Shown one piece after another: positions 1 to 8,960 of a DNA stretch of 64,000 bases. Within the stretch, counting starts at the first letter, position 1. Every line of letters starts with the position of its first letter. Source of the stretch: Synechococcus sp. MW101C3 (GTDB lineage Bacteria; Cyanobacteriota; Cyanobacteriia; PCC-6307; Cyanobiaceae); assembly GCF_002252635.1 (NCBI RefSeq), contig NZ_NQKX01000002.1, positions 248,001 through 312,000 on the forward strand, in the 5' to 3' direction. Below the pieces are notes generated by a model. The model worked only from the letters and a program-made list of their open reading frames with translations. It was not told the origin of the DNA and ran no database searches. The translations under genes were made by a program, and so were the position numbers.

Positions 1-291
1 GTGATCGATGCAGGGGCGCAGAAGGCGCTGGTGGAGCGGGGCGCGTCCCTGCTGGCGGTGGGCATCCGCGCCGTGGAGGGCCGCTTCGGCCGCCAGGACG
101 CGGTGCGGCTGGTGTCGTTGCAGGGAGAGGAGATCGGCCGGGGCCTCTGCGCCCTGAGCAGCGAGGAGGTGCGGCAGGTGCTGGGCCTCAGCAGCAGCGA
201 GGTGCAGCGGGAGCTGCAGCAACCGGCAGGAGCGGCGGTGGTGCACCGCGACCATCTGGTGCTCACGGCCCTGGCAGCCGCCAGCGACTGA
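1..291 (+). CDS. proB: Glutamate 5-kinase, C-terminal PUA domain (partial)
   Basis: Only the last 96 residues are inside the window; the GTG at base 1 is an internal Val codon and the gene continues to the left. Glutamate 5-kinase phosphorylates L-glutamate to glutamyl 5-phosphate, the first step of proline synthesis in the cytoplasm. The visible part matches the linker and PUA domain that end bacterial ProB proteins: an [11 protein letters not shown] segment followed by [11 protein letters not shown] and a Leu/Gly-rich strand pattern (about residues 12-60), then EVRQVLG. The kinase domain cannot be assessed. A 47-bp gap separates it from lpxD on the same strand, so they may be cotranscribed. 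Confidence 0.75.
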   Translation: MIDAGAQKALVERGASLLAVGIRAVEGRFGRQDAVRLVSLQGEEIGRGLCALSSEEVRQVLGLSSSEVQRELQQPAGAAVVHRDHLVLTALAAASD

Positions 292-338
292 CCGCAGGGC
301 AGGCCTACGATCCGGCCTCAGTTCGCGGCTCCGGCAGC

Positions 339-1391
339 ATGCGCTTCAGCACCCTGCTGCTCCAGCTCGCCCAGCGGGGCCTGCTCAACGACTCCGCACC
401 GCGGCATCTGGCAGGCGACCCCGAACTGAGCGGGGCAGCCGCCGTGGATCAGGCCGCTGCCGGCCAGCTTTCCTTTCTCGAGCCCGGCCACCAGCTCAGT
501 GCCGCCCTGGCCACGTGCCACGCCTCGGCGCTGCTGCTGCCGCTCGACCCGGAACTGCAGCAGTTGGCGCAGGAACGGGGCATGGCCTGGGTGGCCCTGA
601 AGGATCCGCGGCTCGGGTTCGCTGAGGCCCTGGCGGCACTGCACCCGCCCCGGCACTGGCCCGCCGGCATTCACCCGTCGGCGGTGATCGATCCGAGCGC
701 CAGTGTCGGCACCGGCGTGCACATCGCCGCCCATGTGGTGGTGGGGGCCGACTGCCTCGTGGGTGAGGGCTGCGTGCTCCATGCCGGCGTGGTGCTTTAC
801 CCCGATGTGCACCTGGCTGAGGGCTGTGAGCTGCATGCCAATGCGGTGCTCCATCCCGGCAGCCGTCTGGCGCGCGGCTGCGTGGTGCACTCCAACGCCG
901 TGATCGGTTCGGAGGGGTTCGGCTTCGTGCCCACCGCCAATGGCTGGCGCAAGATGCCCCAGACCGGCCTGGTGGTGCTGGAGGAGCAGGTGGAGGTTGG
1001 CTGCGGCACCACGATCGATCGCCCATCGGTGGGGGAGACACGCATCGGCGCCGGCACCAAGATCGACAACCTCGTGCAGATCGGCCACGGCGTCGTCACC
1101 GGCCGGGGTTGTGCGCTGGCCGCCCAGGTGGGCATCGCCGGTGGCGCCCGTCTCGGCAACGGTGTGATCCTGGCGGGCCAGGTGGGTGTGGCCAACCGCA
1201 CCACGATCGGGGATCGGGCGATCGCCTCGTCCAAGTCGGGCCTGCACGGCGACATCGCCGCCGGCGAGGTGGTGAGCGGCTATCCGGCGATCCCGAACCG
1301 CCTGTGGCTGCGCTGCTCGGCCGCCTTCAGCAAGTTGCCGGAGCTGGCCCGCAGCGTGCGCCAGCTCAAGGCCGCCGCCGGCGACCCCTGA
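339..1391 (+). CDS. lpxD: UDP-3-O-acylglucosamine N-acyltransferase LpxD
   Basis: LpxD transfers a 3-hydroxyacyl chain from acyl-ACP to the amino group of UDP-3-O-acylglucosamine in lipid A synthesis. The 350-residue product has the expected two parts: an N-terminal nucleotide-binding domain (about residues 1-105) and a long left-handed beta-helix of hexapeptide repeats (about 110-310; [18 protein letters not shown] is a typical start). The family's catalytic His is recognisable in the QIGHGV motif at about residue 250, and the GFGFVP segment near 193-198 is characteristic. Length is normal for the family. The start is ATG with no strong Shine-Dalgarno sequence, as is common here. The other lpx genes are outside the window. 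Confidence 0.93.
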   Translation: MRFSTLLLQLAQRGLLNDSAPRHLAGDPELSGAAAVDQAAAGQLSFLEPGHQLSAALATCHASALLLPLDPELQQLAQERGMAWVALKDPRLGFAEALAALHPPRHWPAGIHPSAVIDPSASVGTGVHIAAHVVVGADCLVGEGCVLHAGVVLYPDVHLAEGCELHANAVLHPGSRLARGCVVHSNAVIGSEGFGFVPTANGWRKMPQTGLVVLEEQVEVGCGTTIDRPSVGETRIGAGTKIDNLVQIGHGVVTGRGCALAAQVGIAGGARLGNGVILAGQVGVANRTTIGDRAIASSKSGLHGDIAAGEVVSGYPAIPNRLWLRCSAAFSKLPELARSVRQLKAAAGDP

Positions 1392-1449
1392 GGACTGTGC
1401 GGGTGGGTCTGGGTCTATGGCTGTGCGTGTGGATCAGCGCCTGAGCCGG

Positions 1450-1455
1450 TAATCT
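1450..1455 (+). promoter_or_regulatory. Possible -10 element of leuB
   Basis: TAATCT lies 33 bp before the leuB ATG in the 96-bp spacer after lpxD and fits a cyanobacterial sigma-70 -10 box. No convincing -35 element is seen. Confidence 0.3.
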
Positions 1456-1487
1456 CGCCAGTTGCCCCCGCCGCCTCGGCTGAACGC

Positions 1488-2576
1488 ATGACCACGTACC
1501 GGATCACCCTCCTGCCCGGCGACGGCATCGGTCCGGAGATCACGGCGGTGGCCAGGCGGCTGCTGGAGGCAGTGAGCGCCAGCCACGGTTTTTCCCTCAG
1601 CTTCGACGAACAGCCGGTGGGAGGAGCGGCAATCGATGCCTGCGGCGTGCCGTTGCCGGAGCGCACACTCGAGGCCTGCCGCCAGAGCGATGCGGTGCTG
1701 CTGGCAGCGATCGGTGGTCCCCGCTACGACGGCCTGCCGCGCGAACAGCGCCCGGAAAGTGGCCTGCTGGCCCTCAGGGCCGGCCTCGGCCTGTTCGCCA
1801 ACCTGCGCCCGGTGAAGATCATTCCGGCCCTGGCGGGCGCCAGCAGCCTCAAGCCTGAGGTGATCGAGGGCGTCGACCTGATGGTGGTGCGCGAGCTCAC
1901 CGGCGGCGTCTACTTCGGCACCCCGAAAGGCCGGGTGGAGGCCGGTGGGCATGTGCGTGCCTTCAACACCATGGCCTACAGCGACTACGAAATCGATCGC
2001 ATCGCCAAGGTGGCCTTCCAGCTGGCGACGGAACGTCGCGGACGGCTGTGTTCGGTCGACAAGGCCAACGTGCTCGATGTGAGCCAGCTCTGGCGCGACC
2101 GGGTCACGGCGATGGCCGCCGACTATCCGGCGGTGGAGCTCAGCCACCTCTACGTCGACAACGCCGCCATGCAGCTGGTGCGCTGGCCCAAGCAGTTCGA
2201 TGTGCTGCTCACCAGCAACCTCTTCGGCGACATCCTCAGCGACGAAGCCGCCATGCTCACCGGCAGTATCGGCATGCTGCCGTCCGCCTCCCTGGGCAGC
2301 GACGGGCCGGGCCTGTTCGAGCCGGTGCACGGCTCAGCACCCGACATCGCCGGCCAGGATGTGGCCAATCCGATGGCGATGGTGCTCTCGGCCGCCATGC
2401 TGCTGCGGGTGGGTCTGCAGCGGCCCGAGGCCGCCGACGCCCTGGAGCGGGCCGTCGACCAGGTGCTGGCGGCGGGCTGCCGCACCGCCGACCTGATCGG
2501 GGAGGCCGGCCTGGCCGCTGGCTGCACGCGGCTGGGTTGCGCCGCGATCGGTGAGCGGCTGCTGGAAGCCCTCTGA
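1488..2576 (+). CDS. leuB: 3-isopropylmalate dehydrogenase
   Basis: LeuB oxidises and decarboxylates 3-isopropylmalate to 2-oxoisocaproate with NAD+ in leucine synthesis. The 362-residue protein starts with the [16 protein letters not shown] nucleotide-binding strand, has the [12 protein letters not shown] substrate loop, the DKANVLDVS and YVDNAAMQL segments with catalytic Lys and Asp residues, and the [12 protein letters not shown] and [16 protein letters not shown] signatures of the isocitrate/isopropylmalate dehydrogenase family. The length is typical of LeuB and shorter than most Icd. It has its own spacer and possible promoter, and is followed 47 bp downstream by prk on the same strand. 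Confidence 0.96.
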   Translation: MTTYRITLLPGDGIGPEITAVARRLLEAVSASHGFSLSFDEQPVGGAAIDACGVPLPERTLEACRQSDAVLLAAIGGPRYDGLPREQRPESGLLALRAGLGLFANLRPVKIIPALAGASSLKPEVIEGVDLMVVRELTGGVYFGTPKGRVEAGGHVRAFNTMAYSDYEIDRIAKVAFQLATERRGRLCSVDKANVLDVSQLWRDRVTAMAADYPAVELSHLYVDNAAMQLVRWPKQFDVLLTSNLFGDILSDEAAMLTGSIGMLPSASLGSDGPGLFEPVHGSAPDIAGQDVANPMAMVLSAAMLLRVGLQRPEAADALERAVDQVLAAGCRTADLIGEAGLAAGCTRLGCAAIGERLLEAL

Positions 2577-2623
2577 CCGGCGACCTGCCAAACTCACAGC
2601 CTCGTTTCTCCCCCGCTGCACCG

Positions 2624-3526
2624 ATGTCCAAACGTCACCCGGTCGTGGCTGTCACCGGTTCCTCGGGCGCAGGCACCAGCACGGTCAAGCGCGCCTTTGA
2701 GCACATCTTCCAGCGGGAGGGCATCCAGCCAGTGGTGGTGGAGGGCGACAGCTTCCACCGCTTCGAGCGCGGCCCGATGAAGGAGGAGATGGCCAAGGCC
2801 CAGGCCAGCGGCCTCAACTTCTCCCACTTCGGTCCGGAAGCCAACCTCTTCGACCAACTCGAGGATCTCTTCCGCGCTTACGGCGAAACCGGCAGCGGCA
2901 AGAAGCGCTACTACCTGCACTCGGTTGAAGAGGCCGCCGAGCACAACGCCCGGCTCGGCACCCAGCTCGATCCCGGTCAGTTCACGCCCTGGGAAGAGAT
3001 CCCCACCGGCACCGATCTGCTCTTCTACGAGGGCCTGCATGGCGGCGTTGAGGGAGACGGCTACGACGTCGCCTCCCTGGTCGACCTGCTGATCGGCGTG
3101 GTGCCGATCGCCAACCTGGAATGGATCCAGAAGATCAGCCGTGACAACGCCGAGCGGGGCTACTCCGCCGAAACGATCGTGGACACGATTCTGCGGCGCA
3201 TGCCCGACTACATCAACCACATCTGCCCCCAGTTCAGCCGCACGGACATCAACTTCCAGCGGGTGCCCACGGTGGACACCTCCAACCCATTCATCTGCCG
3301 CAACATCCCCACCCCTGACGAGAGCTTTGTGATCATTCACTTCCGCAAAGGAGCGCGGGAGAAGTGGGGGATCGATTTCTCCTACCTGCTGCGCATGATC
3401 AACGGCTCCTTCATGTCGAGCCCCACGAGCATCGTGGTGAACGGCGGTAAGATGGGCTTCGCGATGGAGCTGATCCTCACCCCGATCATCCACCGGCTGA
3501 TCGAGGATAAGAAGAGCCTCTTCTGA
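2624..3526 (+). CDS. prk: Phosphoribulokinase, class I (proteobacterial-like) type
   Basis: Phosphoribulokinase phosphorylates ribulose 5-phosphate with ATP to give the RuBisCO substrate RuBP. The 300-residue product has a P-loop GSSGAGTST at residues 12-20, the VVEGDSFHRFERGPMK acceptor loop, and FYEGLHGG. P-loop style, length and the absence of the plant-type redox-Cys N-terminus resemble the class I enzyme of purple bacteria more than the roughly 330-residue plant/beta-cyanobacterial type. From memory, marine Synechococcus and Prochlorococcus carry a similar 300-residue protein, which would fit an alpha-cyanobacterium; this was not checked. The gene is unlinked to RuBisCO here and sits between leuB and a small unknown gene. 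Confidence 0.92.
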   Translation: MSKRHPVVAVTGSSGAGTSTVKRAFEHIFQREGIQPVVVEGDSFHRFERGPMKEEMAKAQASGLNFSHFGPEANLFDQLEDLFRAYGETGSGKKRYYLHSVEEAAEHNARLGTQLDPGQFTPWEEIPTGTDLLFYEGLHGGVEGDGYDVASLVDLLIGVVPIANLEWIQKISRDNAERGYSAETIVDTILRRMPDYINHICPQFSRTDINFQRVPTVDTSNPFICRNIPTPDESFVIIHFRKGAREKWGIDFSYLLRMINGSFMSSPTSIVVNGGKMGFAMELILTPIIHRLIEDKKSLF

Positions 3527-3656
3527 CCGATTAAGCTGCGCCCAAAGGTCGCGCCGGGGGAGGACGATTTCCATCGCCACATCTCCTGATTCTTCATCCG
3601 GTTCCGTCCCCCCGTCGTTCGTGATTCGGGGGGCCGCCGGCGCGGCCAACCATTCC

Positions 3657-3893
3657 ATGCGCTGGGATCGGATCAACAGCGGCGATGTGCTCAGGCGAGC
3701 CCGTCAGGTGTACTACCACTATTGCGAACATGTCCCCGGCGGTAGTGAACCGCTGGGGATCGTGCTGCAGGAAGCCACTGATCAGGGCCGGGTGGTGTTC
3801 GAAGCCCCGGTGCTGTTGCCGGAGGAGCGGTTCATTCCACTGGAGATGATTGGCGGGCGGGGCGCACGCTCCCGCAACAACCGACGTCCATGA
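3657..3893 (+). CDS. Conserved small protein of unknown function
   Basis: A 78-residue soluble protein if started at the ATG at 3657; an upstream GTG at 3621 would add a Gly/Ala-rich dozen residues that look non-coding. The sequence begins MRWDRINSGDVLRRARQVYY and contains YHYCEH and a FEAPVLLPEERFIPLE strand-like stretch, with a basic tail. It has no recognisable catalytic motif or membrane segment. Its stop codon overlaps the prepilin peptidase start (ATGA), which indicates a real, translationally coupled gene. Function is not known to me. Confidence 0.6.
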   Translation: MRWDRINSGDVLRRARQVYYHYCEHVPGGSEPLGIVLQEATDQGRVVFEAPVLLPEERFIPLEMIGGRGARSRNNRRP

Positions 3894-4732
3894 CCCCCAT
3901 CAGCCTCGAACCGATCACCGTGCTGGCAGCCGTGCTTGGCGCCTGCGTCGGCAGTTTCCTGAACGTGGTGGCCTGGCGCCTGCCGCGCCGCGAATCGATC
4001 CTTTCGCCCCCCAGCCACTGCCCCCACTGCGGCACCACGCTGGCCTGGTATGAAAACCTGCCGGTGCTGGGCTGGCTGTGGCTGCGGGGCCGCTGCAACC
4101 ACTGCCACGCACCGATCTCTCCCCGTTACCCGCTGGTGGAGCTGCTCACCGCCGGACTGTGGGTGGCCGTCGTGCTGGCCAGCCCTTCCGCCATGGGCGC
4201 GCCGCCGCTCTGGCTGCTGATGATTGCCGGCTGGGCGCTGATCAGCCTGCTCGTTCCGTTGGTGCTGATCGATGCCGATCAGCTGTGGCTGCCTGAACCG
4301 CTCTGCCGCTGGGGCCTGGTGGGGGGTCTGGTGGTCACCGCGCTGCTGGGGATCAGCCAGTCGGAGGCGATCGCCCGCCAGCTGCTGGTCAACCACCTGC
4401 TCGCCGCCGCCGTGGGGCTGCTGGTGTTTGAAGGGCTCAGCGCCCTGGGCGAGAAGCTGCTGGGCCGCCCCGCCCTCGGTCTGGGCGATGCCAAGCTCAC
4501 GGCCCTGCTGGGCGCCTGGCTCGGGCTGCAGGGCATGGGCCTGGCGGTGGCCCTGGCCGTGCTGGGTGGCGCGGCACTGGGCTCGATCGGCCGCCTCACC
4601 GGCCGCCTGGGCCCGCATCAGCCCTTTCCATTCGGCCCCTTTCTGGCTTTCGGCGGCATCGCCGTGTGGCTGGCAGGCGAGGGCTGGTGGTTGCGCTGGT
4701 TCGGCGGCTGGCTGGGCTACCAGAGCCTCTGA
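3890..4732 (+). CDS. pilD: Type IV prepilin peptidase / N-methyltransferase (A24A)
   Basis: A polytopic membrane aspartyl protease that cleaves leader peptides of type IV pilins and related pseudopilins and N-methylates the new N-terminus. The 280-residue protein has the N-terminal GSFLNVVAWRLP segment, two CxxC pairs (CPHC about residue 44, CNHC about 72) that form the cytoplasmic zinc-binding loop of the methyltransferase part, and two aspartates in the peptidase part: LVLIDADQLWLP (about 125-136) and GLGDAKL (about 202-208). Roughly seven hydrophobic segments follow. It overlaps the preceding small gene by 4 bp. No pilin genes are in the window, so its substrates are encoded elsewhere. Confidence 0.93.
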   Translation: MTPISLEPITVLAAVLGACVGSFLNVVAWRLPRRESILSPPSHCPHCGTTLAWYENLPVLGWLWLRGRCNHCHAPISPRYPLVELLTAGLWVAVVLASPSAMGAPPLWLLMIAGWALISLLVPLVLIDADQLWLPEPLCRWGLVGGLVVTALLGISQSEAIARQLLVNHLLAAAVGLLVFEGLSALGEKLLGRPALGLGDAKLTALLGAWLGLQGMGLAVALAVLGGAALGSIGRLTGRLGPHQPFPFGPFLAFGGIAVWLAGEGWWLRWFGGWLGYQSL

Positions 4733-4806
4733 GCGGCTTGCAGCGGCATGGCGCCGGCAGCGGCAGCTTTTAATGGTGATCCGTTCTTGCGCCTGTCGCC
4801 TCTCCC

Positions 4807-5682
4807 GTGTCGCTGTTCGACTGGTTCGCCGATCGCCGCAAGGCTGCACCGGTGGTGCGCGCCCCCCAAGAACTCGACGAGGGCGACGGGCTCTGGAGCA
4901 AGTGTCCGGAATGCGGCCTGGTGGTCTACCGGAAAGACCTGATCGCCAATGCCAGCGTCTGCAGCGGCTGCGGCCACCATCTGCGCATCGACAGTGAAGC
5001 CCGCCTGCGGTTGATCGCCGATGAGGGCACGTTCCAGCCGCTCGATACCGATCTTTCCCCCACCGATCCGCTCGCCTTTAAAGACCGGCGCAGCTATGCC
5101 GATCGCCTGCGCGACACCCAGAGCAGCACCGGTCTGCGCGATGCGGTGATCACCGGCCTATGCCGGATCGAGGGCATGCCCCTGGCGCTGGGCGTGATGG
5201 ATTTCCGCTTCATGGGCGGCTCCATGGGTTCGGTGGTGGGCGAGAAGCTCACCCGCATGATCGAAACCGCCACCTTCCGCCGCTATCCGGTGTTGATCGT
5301 GTGCGCGTCTGGCGGGGCCCGCATGCAGGAAGGCATGCTGAGCCTGATGCAGATGGCCAAGATTTCCGGCGCCCTGCAGCGGCACCGCCAGGAGGAGCTG
5401 CTCTACATCCCCCTGCTCACGCACCCCACCACCGGTGGCGTCACCGCCAGCTTCGCGATGCTGGGCGACCTGATCCTGGCCGAACCGAAGGCCCTGATCG
5501 GCTTCGCCGGACGCCGGGTCATCGAGCAGACCCTGCGCGAGAAGCTGCCGGAAGGTTTCCAGACGGCCGAATATCTGCAGGATCACGGCTTCGTCGACCT
5601 GATCGTGCCCCGCACCCGCTTCCGCTCCACCTTCGCGAGCCTGCTGCGGTTGCATGGCGTCACCCCCGCCGTAGCCGCTTGA
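4807..5682 (+). CDS. accD: Acetyl-CoA carboxylase carboxyltransferase subunit beta
   Basis: AccD with AccA transfers the carboxyl group from carboxybiotin to acetyl-CoA, making malonyl-CoA for fatty acid synthesis. The 291-residue protein starts at GTG ([12 protein letters not shown] is the usual N-terminus) and has a four-Cys zinc ribbon at C33, C36, C52 and C55, then a crotonase-fold carboxyltransferase domain with [28 protein letters not shown] and [14 protein letters not shown]. Its stop overlaps the start of the next gene (TGATG), so the two are translationally coupled. Confidence 0.96.
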   Translation: MSLFDWFADRRKAAPVVRAPQELDEGDGLWSKCPECGLVVYRKDLIANASVCSGCGHHLRIDSEARLRLIADEGTFQPLDTDLSPTDPLAFKDRRSYADRLRDTQSSTGLRDAVITGLCRIEGMPLALGVMDFRFMGGSMGSVVGEKLTRMIETATFRRYPVLIVCASGGARMQEGMLSLMQMAKISGALQRHRQEELLYIPLLTHPTTGGVTASFAMLGDLILAEPKALIGFAGRRVIEQTLREKLPEGFQTAEYLQDHGFVDLIVPRTRFRSTFASLLRLHGVTPAVAA

Positions 5683-6221
5683 TGGGCTGGCTCACCAAGC
5701 AGCTCTTGCTGCCGCTTTTGCAGCGCTGGTCGCCCCAGCTCGCCGCCCGCCGTTTCTGGTCGTTGGCCCGGGCGATGGTTTCCGGTTGCAGGCTCCAGGG
5801 CTTCATCGTGGCCGCCGCGCTGTTGCTCGCGCTGCTCCCGGCTCCTGGCTTGTCGGGCGGTGCGGCCCTGGCCGGCCCGGTCAGCTGGAAGGAGGTGCCT
5901 GCCACAGCGGAAGGGCGCCAGTGGTGGGATGAGGGCAGCTTGAGGCTGAGCCGTGAGGGCTGGCTCTCCGTGCTGAGCCGCTTTCAACCGGCGCCGCCCC
6001 CGGAAACAGACGACTCCGGTAACGCCACCAGGGTCAAGGCACGCCCCGGTCAGCTGTATGTGATGGTCCTGGACTGCGGCCAGCGGCTTTATCGCGACAC
6101 CTCCGTCAATGGCTTGCCCCGCTTCGGCGCCGACTGGCAACCCACCGGCGGGGATGCCCTGATCAGCGCGGTGCTGGAAGAAGCCTGCGCCGCCGGCGCC
6201 CCCCTGCTGGCCCTCCAATGA
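5682..6221 (+). CDS. Exported or membrane-anchored protein of unknown function
   Basis: A 179-residue protein starting at an ATG that overlaps the accD stop. Residues 1-37 are basic with a WxxQLAARRFW stretch, followed by a hydrophobic segment (about 40-58, FIVAAALLLALLPAPGL) and AALAG, which could be a signal-peptide cleavage region or an N-terminal anchor. The rest (70-179) is soluble, with GQLYVMVLDCGQRLYRDT and a C-terminal EEACAAGAP. It has no motif I recognise. It overlaps the next gene by 4 bp (ATGA), so accD, this gene and the oxidoreductase form a tight unit. Coupling to accD does not by itself imply a role in lipid synthesis. Confidence 0.65.
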   Translation: MGWLTKQLLLPLLQRWSPQLAARRFWSLARAMVSGCRLQGFIVAAALLLALLPAPGLSGGAALAGPVSWKEVPATAEGRQWWDEGSLRLSREGWLSVLSRFQPAPPPETDDSGNATRVKARPGQLYVMVLDCGQRLYRDTSVNGLPRFGADWQPTGGDALISAVLEEACAAGAPLLALQ

Positions 6222-7390
6222 CACTGCTCGAAGCAGCGCCCCTACGGGTAGCGGTGGCTGGCCTGGGATTCGGAGAAAAGGTGCACCTGCCGGCCCTGCG
6301 CGCCAGTGGCAGCACCGAACCTGTGGCGCTCTGGCACCCTCGACACGAGCGGGTTCAGCAGGCCGCCAGCGCCGCCTCCCTGCCTGGCTTCACAAACTTC
6401 GAGGCCCTGCTGGCGGACCCCGGCATCGAGGCGTTGGTGATCGCCACGCCGCCCGCCCCACGCTTCGCCCTGGCGAAAGCCGCCCTCGACGCCGGCAAGC
6501 ACCTGCTGCTCGAGAAACCCGTGGGCGTTTCGGCGGAGCAGGTGGAGGAATTGCAGCGGTTGGCAATCAGCCGGGGGCTGCAGGTGGCGGTCAACTTCGA
6601 ATACCGGGCGGTGCCGGTGTTTCAGCAACTGGCGGCCCTGCTGGCGGCTGGGGTGATCGGCGATCCCTGGCTGGTGAAACTCGACTGGCTGATGAGCAGC
6701 CGCGCCGATGCTTCCCGACCATGGAACTGGTACGCCCAACGCAGCGAAGGTGGCGGTGTGCTGGGCGCCCTGGGCACCCACGCCTTCGACATGCTGCACT
6801 GGCTGATCGGCCCCGCCCGGGAGCTGCAGGGCACACTCTCCACCGCCATCGACGCCCGCCCGCTGCCCGATGGCAGCGGCCGCCTGGCTGCCGTGGATGC
6901 GGAGGACATCGCCCTGCTGCAGCTGGGACTCGATGCGGGCCTCGCTACAGGCTTCGGCACAGGAAGCGCTGCTGGCAGTGGCGCTGGCAGTGGTGCTGGA
7001 AGCCAGCGGCTGGTGCCGGCCCAGGTGAGCCTGGCGGCGGTGGCCCGCCAGGGGCGCGGCTGCTGGCTCGAGTTCTACGGCAGCGAAGGCACGTTGGTGC
7101 TGGGCAGCGACAACCAGAGCGACTATGTGCATGGCTTCCACCTCTGGCGGGCAGGGCGAGGCGAAGCGTTGCAACCCGTACCGGTGGACCCTGCTCTGGC
7201 CTTTGCCCGCACCTGGGCCGATGGGCGAATCGCCCCGGTGGCGCGCCTGCACCGCTGGTGGGCCGAAAGCGTGCGCACCGGTCAGCCGATGGTGCCGGGT
7301 CTCAGCGAGGGCTTCCGCAGTCAGCTCTGCTGCGATCTGGCCATCGCCGCCGCCGGCACCGGCCTGCGCCAGGACCTGCCGGTGGGTTGA
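6218..7390 (+). CDS. Gfo/Idh/MocA family NAD(P)-dependent oxidoreductase
   Basis: The 390-residue protein has an N-terminal Rossmann fold with VAVAGLGFGEKVHLPALR, the EALVIATPPAPRF strand, and the family motif LLEKPVGVSAEQVEEL (conserved Lys after the Glu). Later come the substrate-domain patterns GGGVLGALGTHAFDMLHWLIG (written here in parts: GGGVLGALG and HAFDMLHWLIG, with the catalytic-region His) and the C-terminal EGFRSQLCCDLA. Substrates vary across this family (sugars, inositols, biliverdin), and the specific reaction cannot be read from the sequence. A Gly/Ser/Ala-rich insertion at about residues 247-262 interrupts the C-terminal sheet region and arises from a 12-bp tandem repeat. It overlaps the exported-protein gene upstream by 4 bp. 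Confidence 0.85.
   Translation: MTLLEAAPLRVAVAGLGFGEKVHLPALRASGSTEPVALWHPRHERVQQAASAASLPGFTNFEALLADPGIEALVIATPPAPRFALAKAALDAGKHLLLEKPVGVSAEQVEELQRLAISRGLQVAVNFEYRAVPVFQQLAALLAAGVIGDPWLVKLDWLMSSRADASRPWNWYAQRSEGGGVLGALGTHAFDMLHWLIGPARELQGTLSTAIDARPLPDGSGRLAAVDAEDIALLQLGLDAGLATGFGTGSAAGSGAGSGAGSQRLVPAQVSLAAVARQGRGCWLEFYGSEGTLVLGSDNQSDYVHGFHLWRAGRGEALQPVPVDPALAFARTWADGRIAPVARLHRWWAESVRTGQPMVPGLSEGFRSQLCCDLAIAAAGTGLRQDLPVG
6962..7003. repeat. In-frame 12-bp tandem repeat in the Gfo/Idh gene
   Basis: About 3.5 copies of a 12-base unit (starts 6962, 6974, 6986, 6998; consensus GGCAGTGGCGCT with few changes) encode a GSAA-GSGA-GSGA-GS stretch. Because the unit is a multiple of three, the reading frame is kept. 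Confidence 0.85.
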
Positions 7391-7531
7391 GAGCGATCAG
7401 CATCGCCTAGAGTCGCGCGCATCCCGCGTCAGGGTTTCGAAGCCGGTGGCCTGGTCTCTTGGTCCGCCTCCCCTCGTTCACCGCGCTGGTGCCCCCGACG
7501 TGCCCACCCACACCCTCAGAGGTATTCCCCC

Positions 7532-8605
7532 ATGGCCCTCGTTCCCCTTCGGCTGCTGCTCGACCATGCCGCTGAGAACGGCTATGGCATCCCTGCCTTC
7601 AACGTCAACAACCTTGAGCAGGTGCAGTCGATCATGGAGGCTGCCTATGAAACCGACAGCCCGGTGATCCTGCAGGCGTCCCGCGGCGCTCGCCAGTACG
7701 CCGGTGAGATTTTCCTGCGTCACCTGATCATCGCCGCCACCGAAACCTATCCCGACATCCCGGTGGTGATGCACCAGGACCACGGCAACAGCCCTGCCAC
7801 CTGCTTCGGTGCCGCCGCCAACGGCTTCACCTCGGTGATGATGGATGGCTCCCTGGAAGCTGACGCCAAAACCCCCGCCAGCTACGAGTACAACGTGGCC
7901 GTCACCAAGGAAGTGGTGGATGTGGCCCATGCCATCGGTGTGAGTGTGGAAGGCGAACTGGGCTGCCTGGGTTCCCTGGAAACCGGCAAGGGTGAAGCCG
8001 AAGACGGCCACGGTTTCGAAGGTGCCCTCTCCCGCGAGCAGCTGCTCACCGATCCGGCCGAAGCCGCCGACTTCGTCGCCAAAACCAAGGTGGATGCGCT
8101 GGCGATCGCCATCGGCACCAGCCACGGCGCCTACAAGTTCACCCGCAAGCCCACCGGCGAAGTGCTGGCCATTTCCCGCATCGCCGAAATCCACAAGGCG
8201 ATCCCCAACACCCACCTGGTGATGCACGGCTCCAGCTCCGTGCCCCAGGAATGGCTCGACATGATCAACAAGTACGGCGGTGCCATTCCCGAAACCTATG
8301 GCGTGCCGGTCGAAGAGATCCAGAACGGCATCAAGAATGGCGTTCGCAAGGTCAACATCGACACCGACAACCGTCTGGCCTTCACTGCCGCTGTGCGGGA
8401 AGCCGCCTTCAAGGATCCTGCCAACTTCGATCCCCGCCACTTCAACAAGCCTGCACGGGCCTACATGAAGCAGGTGTGTCTTGATCGCTACCAGCAGTTC
8501 TGGTGCGCCGGCCAGGCCAGCAAGATCAAGCAGCAGAACATCAACTACTACGCCGCCCTTTACGCCAAAGGCGTCCTGGACCCCAAAACTGCTGTGGCCG
8601 TCTGA
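7532..8605 (+). CDS. fba: Class II fructose-1,6-bisphosphate aldolase
   Basis: Zinc-dependent aldolase that joins DHAP with glyceraldehyde 3-phosphate (or erythrose 4-phosphate) in gluconeogenesis and the Calvin cycle. The 357-residue protein shows the zinc and active-site residues of class II enzymes: H81/D83/H84 in MHQDHGN, the [11 protein letters not shown] strand with its Glu, H198 in GTSHGAYK, H232 in MHGSSSVP, and the NIDTDNR phosphate-binding loop. Length matches the Calvin-cycle type (about 355-360). It is monocistronic: a 141-bp spacer precedes it (a TAGAGT -10-like hexamer is at 7408) and a strong terminator follows. Confidence 0.97.
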   Translation: MALVPLRLLLDHAAENGYGIPAFNVNNLEQVQSIMEAAYETDSPVILQASRGARQYAGEIFLRHLIIAATETYPDIPVVMHQDHGNSPATCFGAAANGFTSVMMDGSLEADAKTPASYEYNVAVTKEVVDVAHAIGVSVEGELGCLGSLETGKGEAEDGHGFEGALSREQLLTDPAEAADFVAKTKVDALAIAIGTSHGAYKFTRKPTGEVLAISRIAEIHKAIPNTHLVMHGSSSVPQEWLDMINKYGGAIPETYGVPVEEIQNGIKNGVRKVNIDTDNRLAFTAAVREAAFKDPANFDPRHFNKPARAYMKQVCLDRYQQFWCAGQASKIKQQNINYYAALYAKGVLDPKTAVAV

Positions 8606-8683
8606 ACCGTCCACAATCAGCCTGTCGACGACCAACAGTGTCGGGCTCACGCAGTCCACGCTCGCGCGAATCACATCCACCCT

Positions 8684-8704
8684 GGGGCCTTCGGGCCCTT
8701 TTTT
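8684..8704 (+). terminator. Rho-independent terminator of fba
   Basis: A perfect 5-bp G/C stem (8685-8689 with 8694-8698) closes the very stable TTCG tetraloop and is followed by six T residues (8699-8704). It lies 80 bp after the fba stop codon. Confidence 0.88.
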
Positions 8705-8718
8705 CATGGGGAGATTTC

Positions 8719-8748
8719 GGGCCCATGGCATCGGGCAGCCATGGGCCC
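8719..8748. other. Perfect 11-bp inverted repeat with 8-nt loop
   Basis: GGGCCCATGGC (8719-8729) is exactly complementary to GCCATGGGCCC (8738-8748), with an 8-base loop. It lies 14 bp after the fba terminator, is followed by only three T residues, and may be a backup terminator or mRNA 3'-end stabiliser between the two convergent genes. Each arm is itself nearly palindromic (GGGCCC, CCATGG). Confidence 0.6.
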
Positions 8749-8960
8749 TTTGGTCTCATGCCATCGAGAGCCATCCGGTCCCATTGGTCTGATGTGACAT
8801 GGAACCACAGGCCCGTTTCGGTCTGTCCATCCCATGAACCATGCCGCTCAGAGCTTCCGGCCTTGCTGCCTGTGGGACGTTCGGGCCAGTCGTCGTGTAG
8901 CGGCTGCAAGCTGATTGATCGCGCGAAACCTTCCAATCGGCCTGCTGCCCCAGCCTGGGA

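Larger units (their letters stand above)
8606..8960. other. Convergent spacer between fba and the UPF0182 gene
   Basis: This 355-bp spacer holds the fba terminator, a second perfect hairpin, and a degenerate duplication of a roughly 25-bp unit (GCAGCCATGGGCCC... near 8736 against GAGCCATCCGGTCCC... near 8767, both running into TTGGTCT-ATG). No credible gene was found: frames crossing it have no start context or family resemblance. Confidence 0.55.
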
